A DNA stretch of 34,435 nt from Cudoniella acicularis (GCA_013054445.1 JAAMPI010000504.1:1-34435), one strand, 5' to 3'. Numbered from the stretch's first letter, positions 10,606 to 21,029 are shown. Numbers and translations are program-made. The notes: generated from the letters alone by a model not told the origin.

Positions 10606-10767
10606 TTCTGGCGCAACTTTCTTTTCGTGCCGCACGCGTAGGCGCGGAGGCTATATGTCTTGCCAAGTATTACCTCGCCGCAAATATGATTTCATTCCTT
10701 ATATGTTATAGGCCCTATTCAGGCACTAATGTCTAGGAAACCGGCTGGCACGGCGCACGCAGATCTG

Positions 10768-10779
10768 GTCGGCGCCGAC
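10768..10779. promoter_or_regulatory. 12-base perfect palindrome GTCGGCGCCGAC
   Basis: A perfect 12-base palindrome containing CGG and CCG half-sites, the type of triplet bound by fungal Zn2Cys6 regulators, although their usual spacing differs. It lies about 1.45 kb upstream of the receptor and 0.28 kb beyond the P450 stop. The regulatory role is speculative. Confidence 0.2.
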
Positions 10780-11059
10780 TCGGCGACTCCCCATTCAATC
10801 CTTCCCGACTACCGGTATTCTTCATCGCGCTAACTTCTAGATTCATCAAGGGAAACTCGTGAGCAAAACTTGACAGGTTTGCGAAATTTTTTGCCGATGG
10901 ATAATGTTCATAAAATCAAGTTGCAAGAAAGAACTTGCTGTGGCTATAATTTTCCTTGCAATGGTCTGCCGGTTAGCAAATTCCACTCTCCCATTTTTGT
11001 CTCCTAGTTGAAGGAATTGGGACCAATCACCCTGCAGCGGTGTCAAAATGTCTATTCCA

Positions 11060-12866
11060 TCACTTCAACTTCCGCAAAAGCAGTTGCTGCGTCGGATCTG
11101 GCATAATACTTCCATTGTTGTACAAGTTCGGTGGTCTTTTCGTCTGTCCCTCAGGAAACTTGATCTCATACTCTGCAAGCAAAGATCCGACGATAAGCTT
11201 GATCATGGTAGTTCCATACCATCTCCCAGGGCATGTCAGTCTTCCACTGCCCCATGCAAGATTCCCAGGCTCAATTCCAGTGAAGTCATCAAGTGGTTGC
11301 GTTTCTTTTGACGGTGAATTCTTGAAGAAGCGGTCGCCCTTGAAGGTGTGCGGATCTTCGTAGTAAGTAGGGTCTCGGGACATAGCTTCGGCGGCCATGC
11401 TGATGTAGGTTCCGGTAGGGATTTTGAGTCCGTTGGAGAGTGTAACGGGTGACACTACGATTCTGCCAAATGAGACTGGAGGAAGTCAGCTATGAACAAA
11501 TTGAATTCTGCCTCCGCATAATTTTTCGTTCATGAGAATCGAGAAAATAAAGCGAGAAAAAGAACGACCTACAAGTTTCCGGTTGGTTAATTCTCATAGA
11601 CTCTTTCATAAAGGAGTCTAACTGTCGTAGCTTCTTCATCGTGCTGAATTTCCACGAGCCTCCGTCCTCTGCTAAGGCTTCACGTGCTTCTTTTCTCAAC
11701 TTTTCCAAATACTCTGGCATTTCACAAAGATCGAAAAGAGCATGAACAGCAGCCATTGTTGAAGTATGAAGCTTTGCTTATTAGATAAATACTCCTCAAG
11801 TAAGGGTCGCGAGAGACATACCGCGGCAGCTAAGAGCACCAGCACTTTCAAAATGATAGACGTGGGATCTACCACCTCAGAAGTTTCAACCAAGAAACCC
11901 AAAACATCAGATTGTTTATGATCCAACGCTTGCCTCTCTTCAATTGCGGGCACCAGTATCTCTTTAGCATTTGCAAGGATGTTGGCCATCCGACTTTTTG
12001 GTGCGACGAGATGTCTGATGAATGGTCGCAAAGCCTTGGGCCAAGGCCGTAATGCATTTGCTGTCTCCACAACATTTGCCAGGTACGCGGAAACTGTGTC
12101 ATGCCATGCTTGGTCACGAGCGAGTGGTAAACTGACAAAAACTCTTGATGATATGGCGAGGACCATTGAGTAAACATACCCGTATGTTGGAAACTGGGTG
12201 TAGTCTAGTGATAATCAGCAACATTTCTCTCAAAAGGTCGAAATTTTTCAATGTATCTTACCCTCTGATGTAACTGGGCATTTCTCAAGAAATTGTGACG
12301 TTGCAAGACCGAGTTCAGTAGCCATTTCGGGGAGGAAATTTGCTGGCAAAAGTTCAGTCATGGGTTCTGTGAGTATTGTTGCAGGCTGAAAGCTTACGCA
12401 AATTCTGGGTTAGTTGGAGTCTGCAAACATCCGAGTGTTGGTGATTCTGTAGAACAATGTCGACGCTACTGAACCAACCCACAAACCTCTCAACTAGTGC
12501 TCTGGAGTGGCTAAGCTTGGTTTCCGGAAGCATCCGAAGTTCCGGAAGGTACTTGGGCGAGATGACGAGACGCTCCATATCTTGAGTCTGCACGACAAAA
12601 TTCTCGTTTTTTAACTAGATTTACACGTAGTAAGCAATTGCTCTTCCAGATTCTCATCAAGTTTTTTTTTATACCTCGTAGTACCCCGCTTCGACGAGAT
12701 GATGCCCGTTGGTAGCAAACTCCTTTTTGGCAGCAACAGAATTTAAACCGAAGAACCCGGGATCTCTCCCGACTCTTTTGACATCAAGTTTTGATCGACG
12801 AGAGAGTGAAAACGCAATTACTGCTATGAGTGTACATGCGCTCAGGAGGTAAGTGCTAAAAGACAT
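11060..12866 (-). CDS. Cytochrome P450 monooxygenase
   Basis: Six exons are proposed: 12866-12675, 12587-12398, 12342-12262, 12204-11822, 11771-11573 and 11475-11060. They join in frame to 486 residues, a normal P450 length. Residues ~3-20 form the N-terminal ER anchor (TYLLSACTLIAVIAFSL). The I-helix reads AAALHTSTMAAVH across intron 4, with His in place of the usual acidic residue, as in several fungal secondary-metabolism P450s. The K-helix ExxR is E339-R342 (KESMR). The PERF-like segment is TFKGDRFF. The haem loop is AWGSGRLTCPGRW with the axial Cys at about residue 430. ER-bound oxidation of a hydrophobic substrate with NADPH-P450 reductase is expected; the substrate is unknown. It is divergent from the dehydrogenase at 13398 and may share its promoter. 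An ATG at 13010 in the same frame is not used because the anchor begins at 12866. Confidence 0.93.
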
Positions 12867-13397
12867 CGTTTGAATCGGGCCGGGGAATGATGGCAATTCT
12901 ATCATGGGATGATGAGAGCAAAAGACCTTGATGAAAAAGGATTCAAAATAGACGATGCAAACTTTAGGGATATTGTAAGCTTTTGAAGTGCCTAGACCAC
13001 GTAATAGCACGAGGAGAGAGGTTGCTGACTGGGTATATTTCGAAGTGTTCTTCGAGTGTGCACCGTGAACTAACTTTTGCTCGATTTTCGAAATAAGCCA
13101 TTTAACCTAAGTTTTGGGATTGCTGACAGATTATATGTAAGTTTAGCATGCTTGCATAGAGTTGTGTAACCAAAGATAATTGGATATTGAACGACGCCGC
13201 TGCGCCTCTTTGAACCGTCTACGCCAATCACGTACTAGACCTCGTTTATAGAGTTGGTTACTATTGGTGTCAGCCATAACTTCATGACAGCTTCCAGTAT
13301 TCCGCTATCAACGCTGAACACACAAAATTCGTCATTATAAATTCTCAACTTGGTCTACCGGTCCTGCTTTTCCTACCCCTTTCCCCCTATTCGCATC
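12867..13397. promoter_or_regulatory. Bidirectional promoter between P450 and dehydrogenase
   Basis: A 531-base gap separates the two divergent start codons. TATAAAT at 13336-13342 lies 56 bases before the dehydrogenase ATG and is a plausible TATA box. No coding exon is supported here. A shared promoter would fit co-expression of an oxidation/reduction pair, which is inference. Confidence 0.45.
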
Positions 13398-14566
13398 ATG
13401 ACTTCCCATCCCACTTTTGGAGAAAAAACCGAAGGAGAGGAAGTTGCAACCACGTTCGCAAAGGAGATCAAAGCAAAAACAAGTGAGTTTCCCTTCGAGC
13501 TAGAAGTCCGTGTATCTAGCCATTCATTGAAACGCCACAGTTCTCATTACAGGTGTTGGACCGAATGGGCTTGGAGCAATCCTTGCTCGTATACTTGCTA
13601 CGCACAGTCCCGCTCTCCTCATCCTCACAGGGCGATCCCCCACGAAAGTCGAAGCAGTCACCAATGATCTGGCTACCACATACCCAAATGTGAAGACTCG
13701 CATTCTGCAGCTCGATATATCTTCATTCGAGTCTATTCGCACTGCTGCGAACGAAGTCAATGCATACCCAGAACCGAGCATCGATATTCTCGTCAACAAT
13801 GCCGGAGTGATGAACATACCAGAACGCCAACTCAGTGCCAATGGATTTGAAATGCACCTCGCATCTAATTACCTTGGGCCTTTTCTCTTTACTAACAAAA
13901 TCATGGACAAATTAATAAATGGTGGGGAAGGTGGAGGGGCTCGAATTGTCAATGTTAGCTCCAACAGTTATACTTTCTCCCCCTTCCGATTTTCCGACTA
14001 TAATTTCGAAGGCATCAATGTCATAGAGAGCGAATATCCCTCAAAAGCTCTGTGCGAGATGTATGGAATTCCCTGGGGTCCGCAATATGTTCCTACCGCG
14101 GCTTATGGACAAAGCAAGACGGCGCTCATGCTCTACTCGCTACACCTGTCAAAGTTGCTCGCTGCGAAAGGTGTCACGACAATTTCTCTTCACCCTGGAG
14201 GTAGCTATGATTTGCAACCCTTCTTGTTACATTTTATTGACATTCATGCAGCTATCGCCACCGATCTCTGGCGCCACATTCCCAAGGAGAATACCGAGCA
14301 GTTTTTCAAAATCCTGCCGATGAAAACTCCTTCTCAAGGAATTAGTACTACACTTGTTGCAGCGCTCGATCCCAAACTTGCAGGTAATTAGTAGTCTTAC
14401 TTGATCTTTGGTAACGCATTTACTCACAGGCAATCCAGGCTCTTCCGGAGTTTACCTTGAAGATTGTCAACGAAAGGAAGTTACAGAGTCTGGCATTAAT
14501 GCTTCTAATGCCGAGAAGCTCTGGACACTCAGCGAAGGTTTGGTCAAGGAGAACTTCTCTTTCTAG
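13398..14566 (+). CDS. Short-chain dehydrogenase/reductase (SDR)
   Basis: Four exons are proposed: 13398-13482, 13553-14200, 14252-14383 and 14430-14566, giving 333 residues. The Rossmann nucleotide-binding turn TSVGPNGLG is split by intron 1. TGRS follows the second strand, NNAGVM the fourth, SS at 164-165 includes the catalytic Ser, and Y213xxxK217 (YGQSK) is the catalytic pair. The intron at 14201-14251 is 51 bases and stays open if unspliced; removing it recreates the family-typical SLHPGAIATDL segment. The protein resembles retinol-dehydrogenase/oxidoreductase-type classical SDRs that use NAD(P)H on ketone or alcohol substrates. A signal peptide is absent and cytosolic location is likely. 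Pairing with the divergent P450 suggests a small detoxification or metabolite module, which is inference. Confidence 0.92.
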
Positions 14567-15657
14567 CTTTGGCGTTGTGATTAGGAGGCTCGGCCACTCA
14601 GGGTTGCTGAAATATATTTGACTGGTTCCTCTGCGGCGAGCCTTCCTGGCAAGGTTAGAACTTGTAACCCTCCAAGAACTAAACAGAATCACAATTGTGA
14701 ACGATTACATACGACGAGAATATTGTAGTGGTGAGAAGTGATCAAACGTATCGGTCGCAAAGGGGTGACGTTCTCAGTGTTCTCTCCACTTTTCACGTGC
14801 CCTCCTCCTCCTTTAGGGGTTCAGGGGCCCACCGCCCAGGCCTTGGACACCTCTTCCACTGTCTTCAGATGCAGTTTGTATTTCAATTCACGTTTCAAAG
14901 AACACAAATTAATCCACCTCGTATTATTAAGCCCATTGAAGCTGCTCCAGGCATGCGCTAGCCTTAGCGACTTTTCTCTAAGTTATAGCGTGCAAGTCCC
15001 TGAAGTTTAGTGGGTGTTCGCTGAAGCGCAAGATGTCTGCAGAATGTAGATTTGGACAATTCTTGCACTTTTGGCTCGTGCTGATCAAACCAAAATATGA
15101 TATCGTACAAATGTTTAAAACTGATTGCACGATATACTGAATTGTTTCCCAAAATTTTCTTCAGTCATTTACTGGATTATTGCTATCGCGATATGAGATT
15201 GCGACACCTTAGAGTCGTTACTCACTGAATTACATAGTCTTGAACGCTGTACTTTTAGGGAGTAGCCCCTAGAGTAAGCGAGCCCCTTCGCCCCCTTTTT
15301 GATTTCTTCCTTTTACTACTTTTTAACGGATTCTGGGCTAGAGTTGAATTTTATGACTCCATCAACTTAACTTCTAACTGAAATATGTGTGCAATATTGT
15401 GACCAAAGACCAAGTCCGATTTAAGTCTAACTTGGAGTTGTCTAACCCCACACTCTTCTATTTATAATGCTCCTTTTTTCAAGTATGTGGCACAGCCTTT
15501 CAGGCTTCGGCCCTATCAACTCCAACATCAACAACTCTTCTTCGGCCACTCCTCACTCAACACACCATGTTTCACCCCTTTCCATGAAATTTCGATTGGC
15601 CCATCCTCTTCTTCATCGCTTCCTAAAAGAACCAAACTGGTCTTGCGAGACGCTGAG
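14567..15657. other. Intergenic, promoter side of the HET pseudogene
   Basis: No gene is supported. The frame from 15487 continues open into the HET gene, but its first 57 codons are Ser/His-rich and unlike the family start, so they are treated as leader. A TATTTATAA stretch at 15459-15467 is a possible TATA element for the HET locus. Confidence 0.4.
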
Positions 15658-17205
15658 ATGAGGCTCATCAACACAGCGACCATGAGGCTGGGGGAGTTCA
15701 TGGGCGCTCAGCTACCATCATACGCCATTCTGTCCCACACATGGGAAGAAGACGAGGTCACCTTTCAGGAGTTCTCCGACCCACAAAATGCAACCAAGAA
15801 AAAGGGATTCGCAAAAATCGAAAAGACCTGCGATCAGGCGCGACAGACGGGCATTGGATATGTGTGGGTTGACACATGCTGTATCGACAAGACCAGCAGC
15901 GCGGAGCTGACCGAAGCTATCAACTCCATGTTTCAATGGTACGCTTACTCTACCGTTTGTTACGCGTACCTTTCAGACTTGGGCGATGAAGATTCTGTTG
16001 TCGATAGTTGGGGAGGAGCGATGATTAAGTTTGCGCAGAGTTGCTGGTTCACGCGAGGCTGGACACTACAGGAGCTTATTGCGCCGAAGATAGTCGAGTT
16101 TTACGACAGTGATTAGAAGTTTCGTGGCACGAAAGCGGACTTGAGTGAAGCTATTTCGACTATAACGGGCATAGATGACGAAGTGCTTCATGACACCCCC
16201 TTCCTGTTTACGATCCCGGTAGGGAGGAGAATGTCTTGAGCAGCAAAAAGACAGACAACGCGCCTTGAAGATATTGCCTATTCTTTCTTGGGAATCTTTG
16301 ATGTTAACATGGCTTTGCTTTACGGCGAGGGAGAGAAAGCCTTCATTCGACTTCAGGAGATTCTCAAGGAGATCAACGATATGACGCTATTTGCTTGGCA
16401 GAGTGCCCCATCTGAGTCTCAGAAGTATCGTGGTATTCTTGCCAGGTCTGCATCCGAGTTTGCCAACGCTGGTGATATAGTGCCGAGTCCTGATCATAGA
16501 TTCAACGAAGAGTTCGTCATGACCAACAGAGGGTTACGCCTCAACGCTGTGCCCCGGAAAGGCCCTACCGAAAACCATATACTCAATCTGAAATGCCAAC
16601 TGCGAGAGAATCCGGGGCAAAATATTGGGATTTTCTTAATATACCATGGCGGAAATGGATACGCTCGGGACAAGCCCTATGAGTTCGCCATTGACAAACG
16701 GTCCAAATGGGTGGTCTCGGAGGCGGATGGTTGGCGGATAAAGAGCATCTATATCAGCAAGAACATTACCCAACAATTTTCGGTCTCAATTGATGCAATC
16801 CGTCATAATGCCATTCGTCTCCGTCACGGGTTCGACAGCATTGTTATTAACGCTTTACCAACCTCTTTATATGATGCAGAGAATATGCTCTTCCTTGTTG
16901 GTGGCTTGTCATCTTACTGTGCAATTTTCTATATGGATTCAAAGGTTCTCGATCGTACGCTCTGGATTGTTTGTGCGAGAAATGAGAACTCTGTGCCGTG
17001 GGTATCCTTTCTCGAACCCGGGCTGTGGGAAGATATTAGGTCAAGTTTTCATCATCAAAGTTCACTTTTGAAGTTGCCGGAAAAAGAAATGTTGATCGCG
17101 CCCAGCGAAATGGCAAGCATCTCGATCGCGCTTGAAGAGAGGGATGAAAATGAGCCGGTGTATTGTGTTGACATCCACTATGAAGAAGAAGAAGAGTTCG
17201 ATTAG
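15658..17205 (+). pseudogene. HET domain (HET-E/NWD2-type N-terminus) gene with two in-frame stops
   Basis: The frame runs 515 codons from MRLINTATMRLGEFMG, the family-typical start, to TAG-ended FD at 17205. It contains the HET hallmarks YAILSHTW, GYVWVDTCCID, FQWYAYSTVCYAYLSD and WFTRGWTLQELIAP, then RLEDIAYSFLGIFDVNMALL and LYGEGEKAF. Two stops interrupt it without any frame change: TAG at 16114-16116 and TGA at 16237-16239. Both fall where relatives usually have Trp (before KFRGTK, and between RMS and AAKRQTTR), so each needs one G-to-A transition from TGG. The first fits the RIP context (CpA to TpA on the other strand); the second (CpC) does not. Sequence between and after the stops is otherwise well preserved, so inactivation looks recent. 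Read-through or sequencing error are alternatives. The C-terminal half has no recognised domain and ends acidic. Confidence 0.85.
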
Positions 17206-17965
17206 ATTTTGTATCTAAGCAGATCTATTGAGACCACCGGATTTGTTACTACTCACGACATTTCAATAGTTGAGTATATCTTGATCTGACTTGAGACTAC
17301 GGCACTAAGAAAAAACAACAACACTAGTATCGTATTATGTATAGTAGAAACTTCCAAGTCCCCCTTTTATGACTTCTATTTTACGAAGAATTGCTTTAGC
17401 GTTACGTACCTACAAAAGGGGTAAAGAGCTGTTCCCTTGTATTTAGTAGAGAAAAAGGCAATTCCACGTAAATAGAAGGGAGTGGCCCTGAATCGGGACT
17501 CTAACTTCCTTAGAGACCACCTTTTGTATTACCTGAAATTAAGAAAAAATAGTATTATAAATTTTTTTTATAGATTTACTCCTATCAATACCTACCCTCT
17601 CAATCTCCACTTTTACTTCTACTAGCCCTCACACCCCGCCCTCTCTTTCTCGTAGCATCCAAAATTAAACTCTTCTCTTCACCTCCTCTGCCAATATTTC
17701 CAACTCCTCTTCCAACACCCTCATCCTCTCTAGCTTACCCCGCGAGATGCGCTTCTTCTCACAGGACCAGATGAGTACTCTAGCAAGGAACAAAGAGACA
17801 TACATATCCAGCTTGTACACTTTCAATTAGATCTTCACCTCTTTACCACGGTCTCAGTTAATCAAGATATTCTTAACATCCAGCCTACAAATAACACATC
17901 TCCTCATTCTCGCCCCATCAACTACGCCTCTTCCCCATCTTACACCCCACACCCTCCAAAACTTC
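17206..17965. other. Intergenic, pyrimidine-rich
   Basis: From about 17580 to 17960 the plus strand is markedly C/T-rich, typical of fungal gene flanks read from the other strand. One short minus frame (17665-17805) is described separately. Nothing else is supported. Confidence 0.4.
17665..17805 (-). CDS. Possible short ORF with basic/acidic helix
   Basis: A 46-codon frame starts with a hydrophobic stretch (MYVSLFLARVLIW) and continues into a heptad-like charged helix (LERMRVLEEELEILAEEVKR) ending at TAA. The composition is coding-like but the frame is short, lacks a recognised family, and a stop lies a few codons upstream. It could be the last exon of an unrecognised gene or chance. Confidence 0.18.
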   Translation of the reverse strand: MYVSLFLARVLIWSCEKKRISRGKLERMRVLEEELEILAEEVKRRV

Positions 17966-18601
17966 CTAATCCTCAGACTCAGAAATAACCGGCATCAAAT
18001 CCGCCTTCGTCTTCAACTTCGCATCAGTATCAACAAAAGCAGTAACAGGCGCATACGAAGCGCTTGCTAGCTCGAACGCCGACGGCTTTTTAGCTTTTTC
18101 ATGGCCAGCTGTTGCTATGTATGCGTCGAATTCCGAGGCCCCGGTGTATGAATCGAAGGATGGGTCTTGTAGCTCTAATACAGGTACAGGTTCACCATCT
18201 AGAGATTGTGACTGCGCGTTCTCTTGCGCTTGTTCTTGTTCCTGATTTATATCGTGCGTATTCGCATCCGCATTCATTTCTTCTTGTGGTGTATTTCTTA
18301 CATCTTCCTCTTTGCTATCCTCCTCCTCCTCCTCCTCCTCCTCCCCCTTCTTCGCCTTCTTCCTCCGAAAGAGTGAACGCACAGTATTTCCCACAACTTT
18401 TGCGCCCCTTGCAAGCCCGCCGGCGCCGGTATCAGAACTTATTATGGCCTTCGTCTGTGCATTTGTGTTTGTAGGGATAGTTGAAGGCGAAGTTTTAGGT
18501 GCTGTTGGAATTGCAGAAGAATTTGTTGTTGTGTGAAGGGGAAGAGGGGATATGGATGTCGAGGTTGTGGGGATGGACGTTGTGATGGTTTGCGGCGCCA
18601 T
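17966..18601 (-). CDS. Low-complexity acidic protein, uncharacterised
   Basis: A 211-residue frame begins at MAPQTITTS (ATG 18601); an in-frame ATG at 18703 would add a Cys-containing extension and is less likely. The N-terminal ~65 residues are Ser/Thr/Pro-rich. A Gly-rich and basic patch (GARGAKVVGNTVRSLFRRKK-like, near residues 64-84) precedes a poly-Glu run encoded by a TCC microsatellite. The remainder is Gln/Glu-rich, with a more ordered end containing FDSYTGASEFDAYIATAGHE and a final SESED. No domain is recognised and the protein is probably mostly disordered. The SLFRRKK motif could be a membrane-proximal or nuclear-targeting basic patch; that is inference. Confidence 0.55.
   Translation of the reverse strand: MAPQTITTSIPTTSTSISPLPLHTTTNSSAIPTAPKTSPSTIPTNTNAQTKAIISSDTGAGGLARGAKVVGNTVRSLFRRKKAKKGEEEEEEEEDSKEEDVRNTPQEEMNADANTHDINQEQEQAQENAQSQSLDGEPVPVLELQDPSFDSYTGASEFDAYIATAGHEKAKKPSAFELASASYAPVTAFVDTDAKLKTKADLMPVISESED
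18318..18343. repeat. TCC trinucleotide microsatellite
   Basis: About nine TCC units in a row encode a poly-Glu run on the minus strand inside the 17966-18601 gene. Length variation would change the protein without shifting frame. Confidence 0.8.
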
Positions 18602-19359
18602 CGCGATTTTGAGCTCCTTTGTCGCGGAGGAATTGCTGCAGGGGCGCGCACAACTGAGATACAGTAGCGGATGAAATCCGGGCGACTGGCAAATGGCATC
18701 CAAGAACGGACAGATAGAGAATTCTATCTATTACCGTATGAAGGAGTGGCGTCAACAAGTTGCGATATATAACGCCCAGCTGTCCGCTTTAGTCTGTGGC
18801 GCGGTGGTTTGGCATCCTTGCTACCTGAGACGCTCTGGCCTGATACATGAGGATTTCTTCAGTGCGAGCAGCGTTCTTCTACTCTCGTTGGGCTAGATTA
18901 AAGCAGTGTAATTTATATATAAAGGATAGATGAAGAGTTTGCAGCAGAATACGAATTTGCACGTGAATACTTACTGTATATAGTGGACCTGCATAACAAG
19001 AACATGATTTATATTTTGATTTCATTTCCTATTAGGTGATGACCCTATGCTTTGTCCACACAACCAAGCCTTTTGGTCTTCCAGAAACTCCGTGTTGGCG
19101 TTAATTTCTCCTAGTTATGGGGTGAGAGGAGTCTGAGATATGCAAAGCCAGAAGGACAAGGGGTATCGACCGCTATGCACATATCATAAGCCAAACCCAT
19201 TTATCCTCATATCCACGCCATGCTCATTAAGCAACAAAGAAGAAAAATTATTCAAATGAAATCATCGTATCAATGGCTTCGTAATTCGTAGCAGATCCCA
19301 GAAAGATGCCAGCACCGATCCAGTGGTCCGGTGCCCATTCAGTGCCCACGTTCCATCGA
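18602..19359. other. Intergenic, no gene seen
   Basis: This stretch lies between two minus-strand genes. The minus frame at 19248-19445 overlaps the end of the next gene in another phase and is not supported. A TATATATAAA-like run near 18915 is AT-rich only. Confidence 0.35.
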
Positions 19360-20121
19360 TTATGGTCGGTATTCGGGAGGAGGGGAATAGCTCTGCGCGC
19401 GCTCGCCAGGCTGTAGTACATCTTCTGGTAGGTTAAACCGAACACGAGAGTTAGATCTCCCCCTCAACGACTCGGCGCTTTGGTTCGCGCCTTGAGCACG
19501 AGCACTGGGTCTTAAGGCGCTCCGTTCTGGTCTCTGCGACTGCTCCCAGTGTTCTGGCCAGCCTGTTGGTGGTCCATCATGCTGCAGCCGCGAAGAAGAG
19601 CCTTCATTGTCGGTCCAACCATATTTCACATCTTGTTGTTGTGGTTGTACGTAGGGCTGTGGGTATGGCTGTGCTTGTGGCTGCGCGTAAGGTTGTTGCG
19701 GTTGGGGTGGTGGCCGAGGCATCGATTGTGGTACAGGTTGCGACATTTGTTGGACAGGAAGACGGTCAGCAGAATGCTTTGATGGTCGCGAAGATGAAGA
19801 ATACGAGTCATGGCGCGGGGGAACTGGTGTTGTCGAAGCAGGTCGAGGTGGAGGGCTTTCACGTCTGGGCTTCCGATCTCTAGAATGTCTGCGTTCGCGA
19901 GAGCTTCTGCGGCGTTCGTGGCGATCATCAGAGTGTCTTCTTTCGCTATGAGAGCGATGACGGCGACCATGGCGCTCGTCCTCGGGTGGGAAAAGATGGT
20001 ACTGTTCCTCCTCGAGCGCAAGCCTCTCGTCCTCGATGCGCTGGCGCTCGCGCTTGTTCTTCTGGTGTTTGTTGATCAAGTAGCCCGCTGCCACTATTTC
20101 GAGGCCTCCAAGAAGGACCAT
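19360..20121 (-). CDS. Membrane-anchored Arg/Ser- and Pro/Gln-rich protein, uncharacterised
   Basis: A 253-residue single-exon frame. The start MVLLGGLEIVAAGYLIN is a short hydrophobic anchor, followed by a charged helix (KRERQRIEDERLALEEEQYH). Then come an RS/RH-rich tract (about residues 50-95), a Pro/Gln/Tyr-rich tract with repeated QPY and PQPY units, and a conserved-looking end with RSNSRVRFNLPEDV and SPPPEYRP. From recall, fungal proteins with a nearly identical N-terminus exist but have no assigned function. Disorder dominates. The ATG is chosen because the hydrophobic anchor begins exactly there. It may be an organelle- or ER-anchored scaffold, which is speculation. Confidence 0.7.
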   Translation of the reverse strand: MVLLGGLEIVAAGYLINKHQKNKRERQRIEDERLALEEEQYHLFPPEDERHGRRHRSHSERRHSDDRHERRRSSRERRHSRDRKPRRESPPPRPASTTPVPPRHDSYSSSSRPSKHSADRLPVQQMSQPVPQSMPRPPPQPQQPYAQPQAQPYPQPYVQPQQQDVKYGWTDNEGSSSRLQHDGPPTGWPEHWEQSQRPERSALRPSARAQGANQSAESLRGRSNSRVRFNLPEDVLQPGERAQSYSPPPEYRP

Positions 20122-20635
20122 TGTGCTGTTTATTCGGGTGTACCTCCGTAGAAGGTTGGGTTGAAGAGGTGTGGATGTCTTGCGCCGGTTGCGACGAGAT
20201 GCGGGGTTTTCGCCTTGCGGATGGTGTTATTTCTCTTGGATGAAGCTGGAAGAAACAATTCTCAAGGGGACGAGATGCGAGGGCAAGGAAGGGCAATGAT
20301 AGAGAAAGATATACTGAGGCTGAGTGCTCAGCTGAGGGAGGCAACATCATGGGGTGGATGTGGTGTGGATGACTGGTCTGGATGACGCCCGAAAACCCTC
20401 AGCAGCCGCCCAACCCGTGGCGCTGCAACCCGAAATTTAACCGGATATCTCCGCGGTAGCTTACTAATCCTCATAAGACAAAGTACCACCACGCCATTGA
20501 TGCCTTTCTCCCCTCAAACAACATCATCAAGAAGCATTCCAACATATCGTTGTCGGGAGCCTGTGTACCCCTGGGTCGAAGCTCTCGTCTTGATAATCTT
20601 GGGATTGGTGGCCAGGCATTATTGTCTCTATTACT
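20122..20635. other. Upstream flank of the 19360-20121 gene
   Basis: No coding sequence is supported; the frames at 20161-20385 and 19946-20350 overlap in opposite strands without motifs. The region should contain the promoter of the minus-strand gene that begins at 20121. Confidence 0.35.
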
Positions 20636-21029
20636 CGAGTTCCTACTTAAATTCCCACCCCGGTTAAGTTCCCGCTTATGTAACCAAGCCTACCACCCAC
20701 TTCAAAAATCAATAATTAAATAACCACGTAAGATAATGATTTACTATTGAGGAAATAGATATATCAAAAGCCAATATATAATAATATATAATTTTCAAGT
20801 GCCTTGCTTAAATATATGTGGTACTTTTATTACCTGGCCCGTCTTCGAACGTTTTTCCGGCTTAGAAGGACCCCCCTTCTTAACACTAACACTAATAAAT
20901 CGCACTGCCTTCTTTTTACTAATAGGTGCCTTCCTAGACTTCGTAGGAGACCTAATTTGTACAAGAGTATCATTTAAAGCTTTTTTTAGCTTGATATTCC
21001 TTTTTTTTAAGCCTGCTTTTCTGTGATGA
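20636..21029 (-). mobile_element. Decayed DNA-transposon 3' end (copy A, pogo/Fot1-like by inference)
   Basis: On the minus strand an open frame ending at TGA 20797-20795 encodes a Lys/Arg-rich tail (KSRKAPISKKKAVRF, later GQVIKVPHIFK) of the kind seen at the end of fungal pogo/CENP-B-type transposases. It is followed by AT-rich sequence, the 16-mer GTGGTTATTTAATTAT (rc of 20712-20727), and then spaced GCGGGAACTT/GGGAATTT units near 20636-20680. The same order occurs in copy B at 31155-31715. A TAA stop just upstream of the tail and the abrupt change of composition beyond 21030 show that the rest of the element is missing or unrecognisable. The family assignment is inference. Confidence 0.5.

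Larger units (their letters stand above)
9317..11059. other. Gene-free 1.7-kb spacer with a GC-rich patch
   Basis: No coding sequence is supported between the receptor start and the P450 stop. Plus-strand frames such as 9404-9820 are antisense or chance. Between about 10556 and 10810 the base composition rises to GC-rich inside AT-rich surroundings and contains two palindromes, listed separately. The part next to 9316 should include the receptor promoter. Confidence 0.4.

Noticed and set aside
12367..12397. 31-base intron in the P450
   Set aside because: The later acceptor before 12342 gives a normal 55-base intron and the usual spacing between LTQNL and the following acidic helix.
19566..20151. 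Plus-strand frames over the Arg/Ser-rich gene
   Set aside because: Antisense of a biased-composition gene whose hydrophobic start and conserved end support the minus strand.
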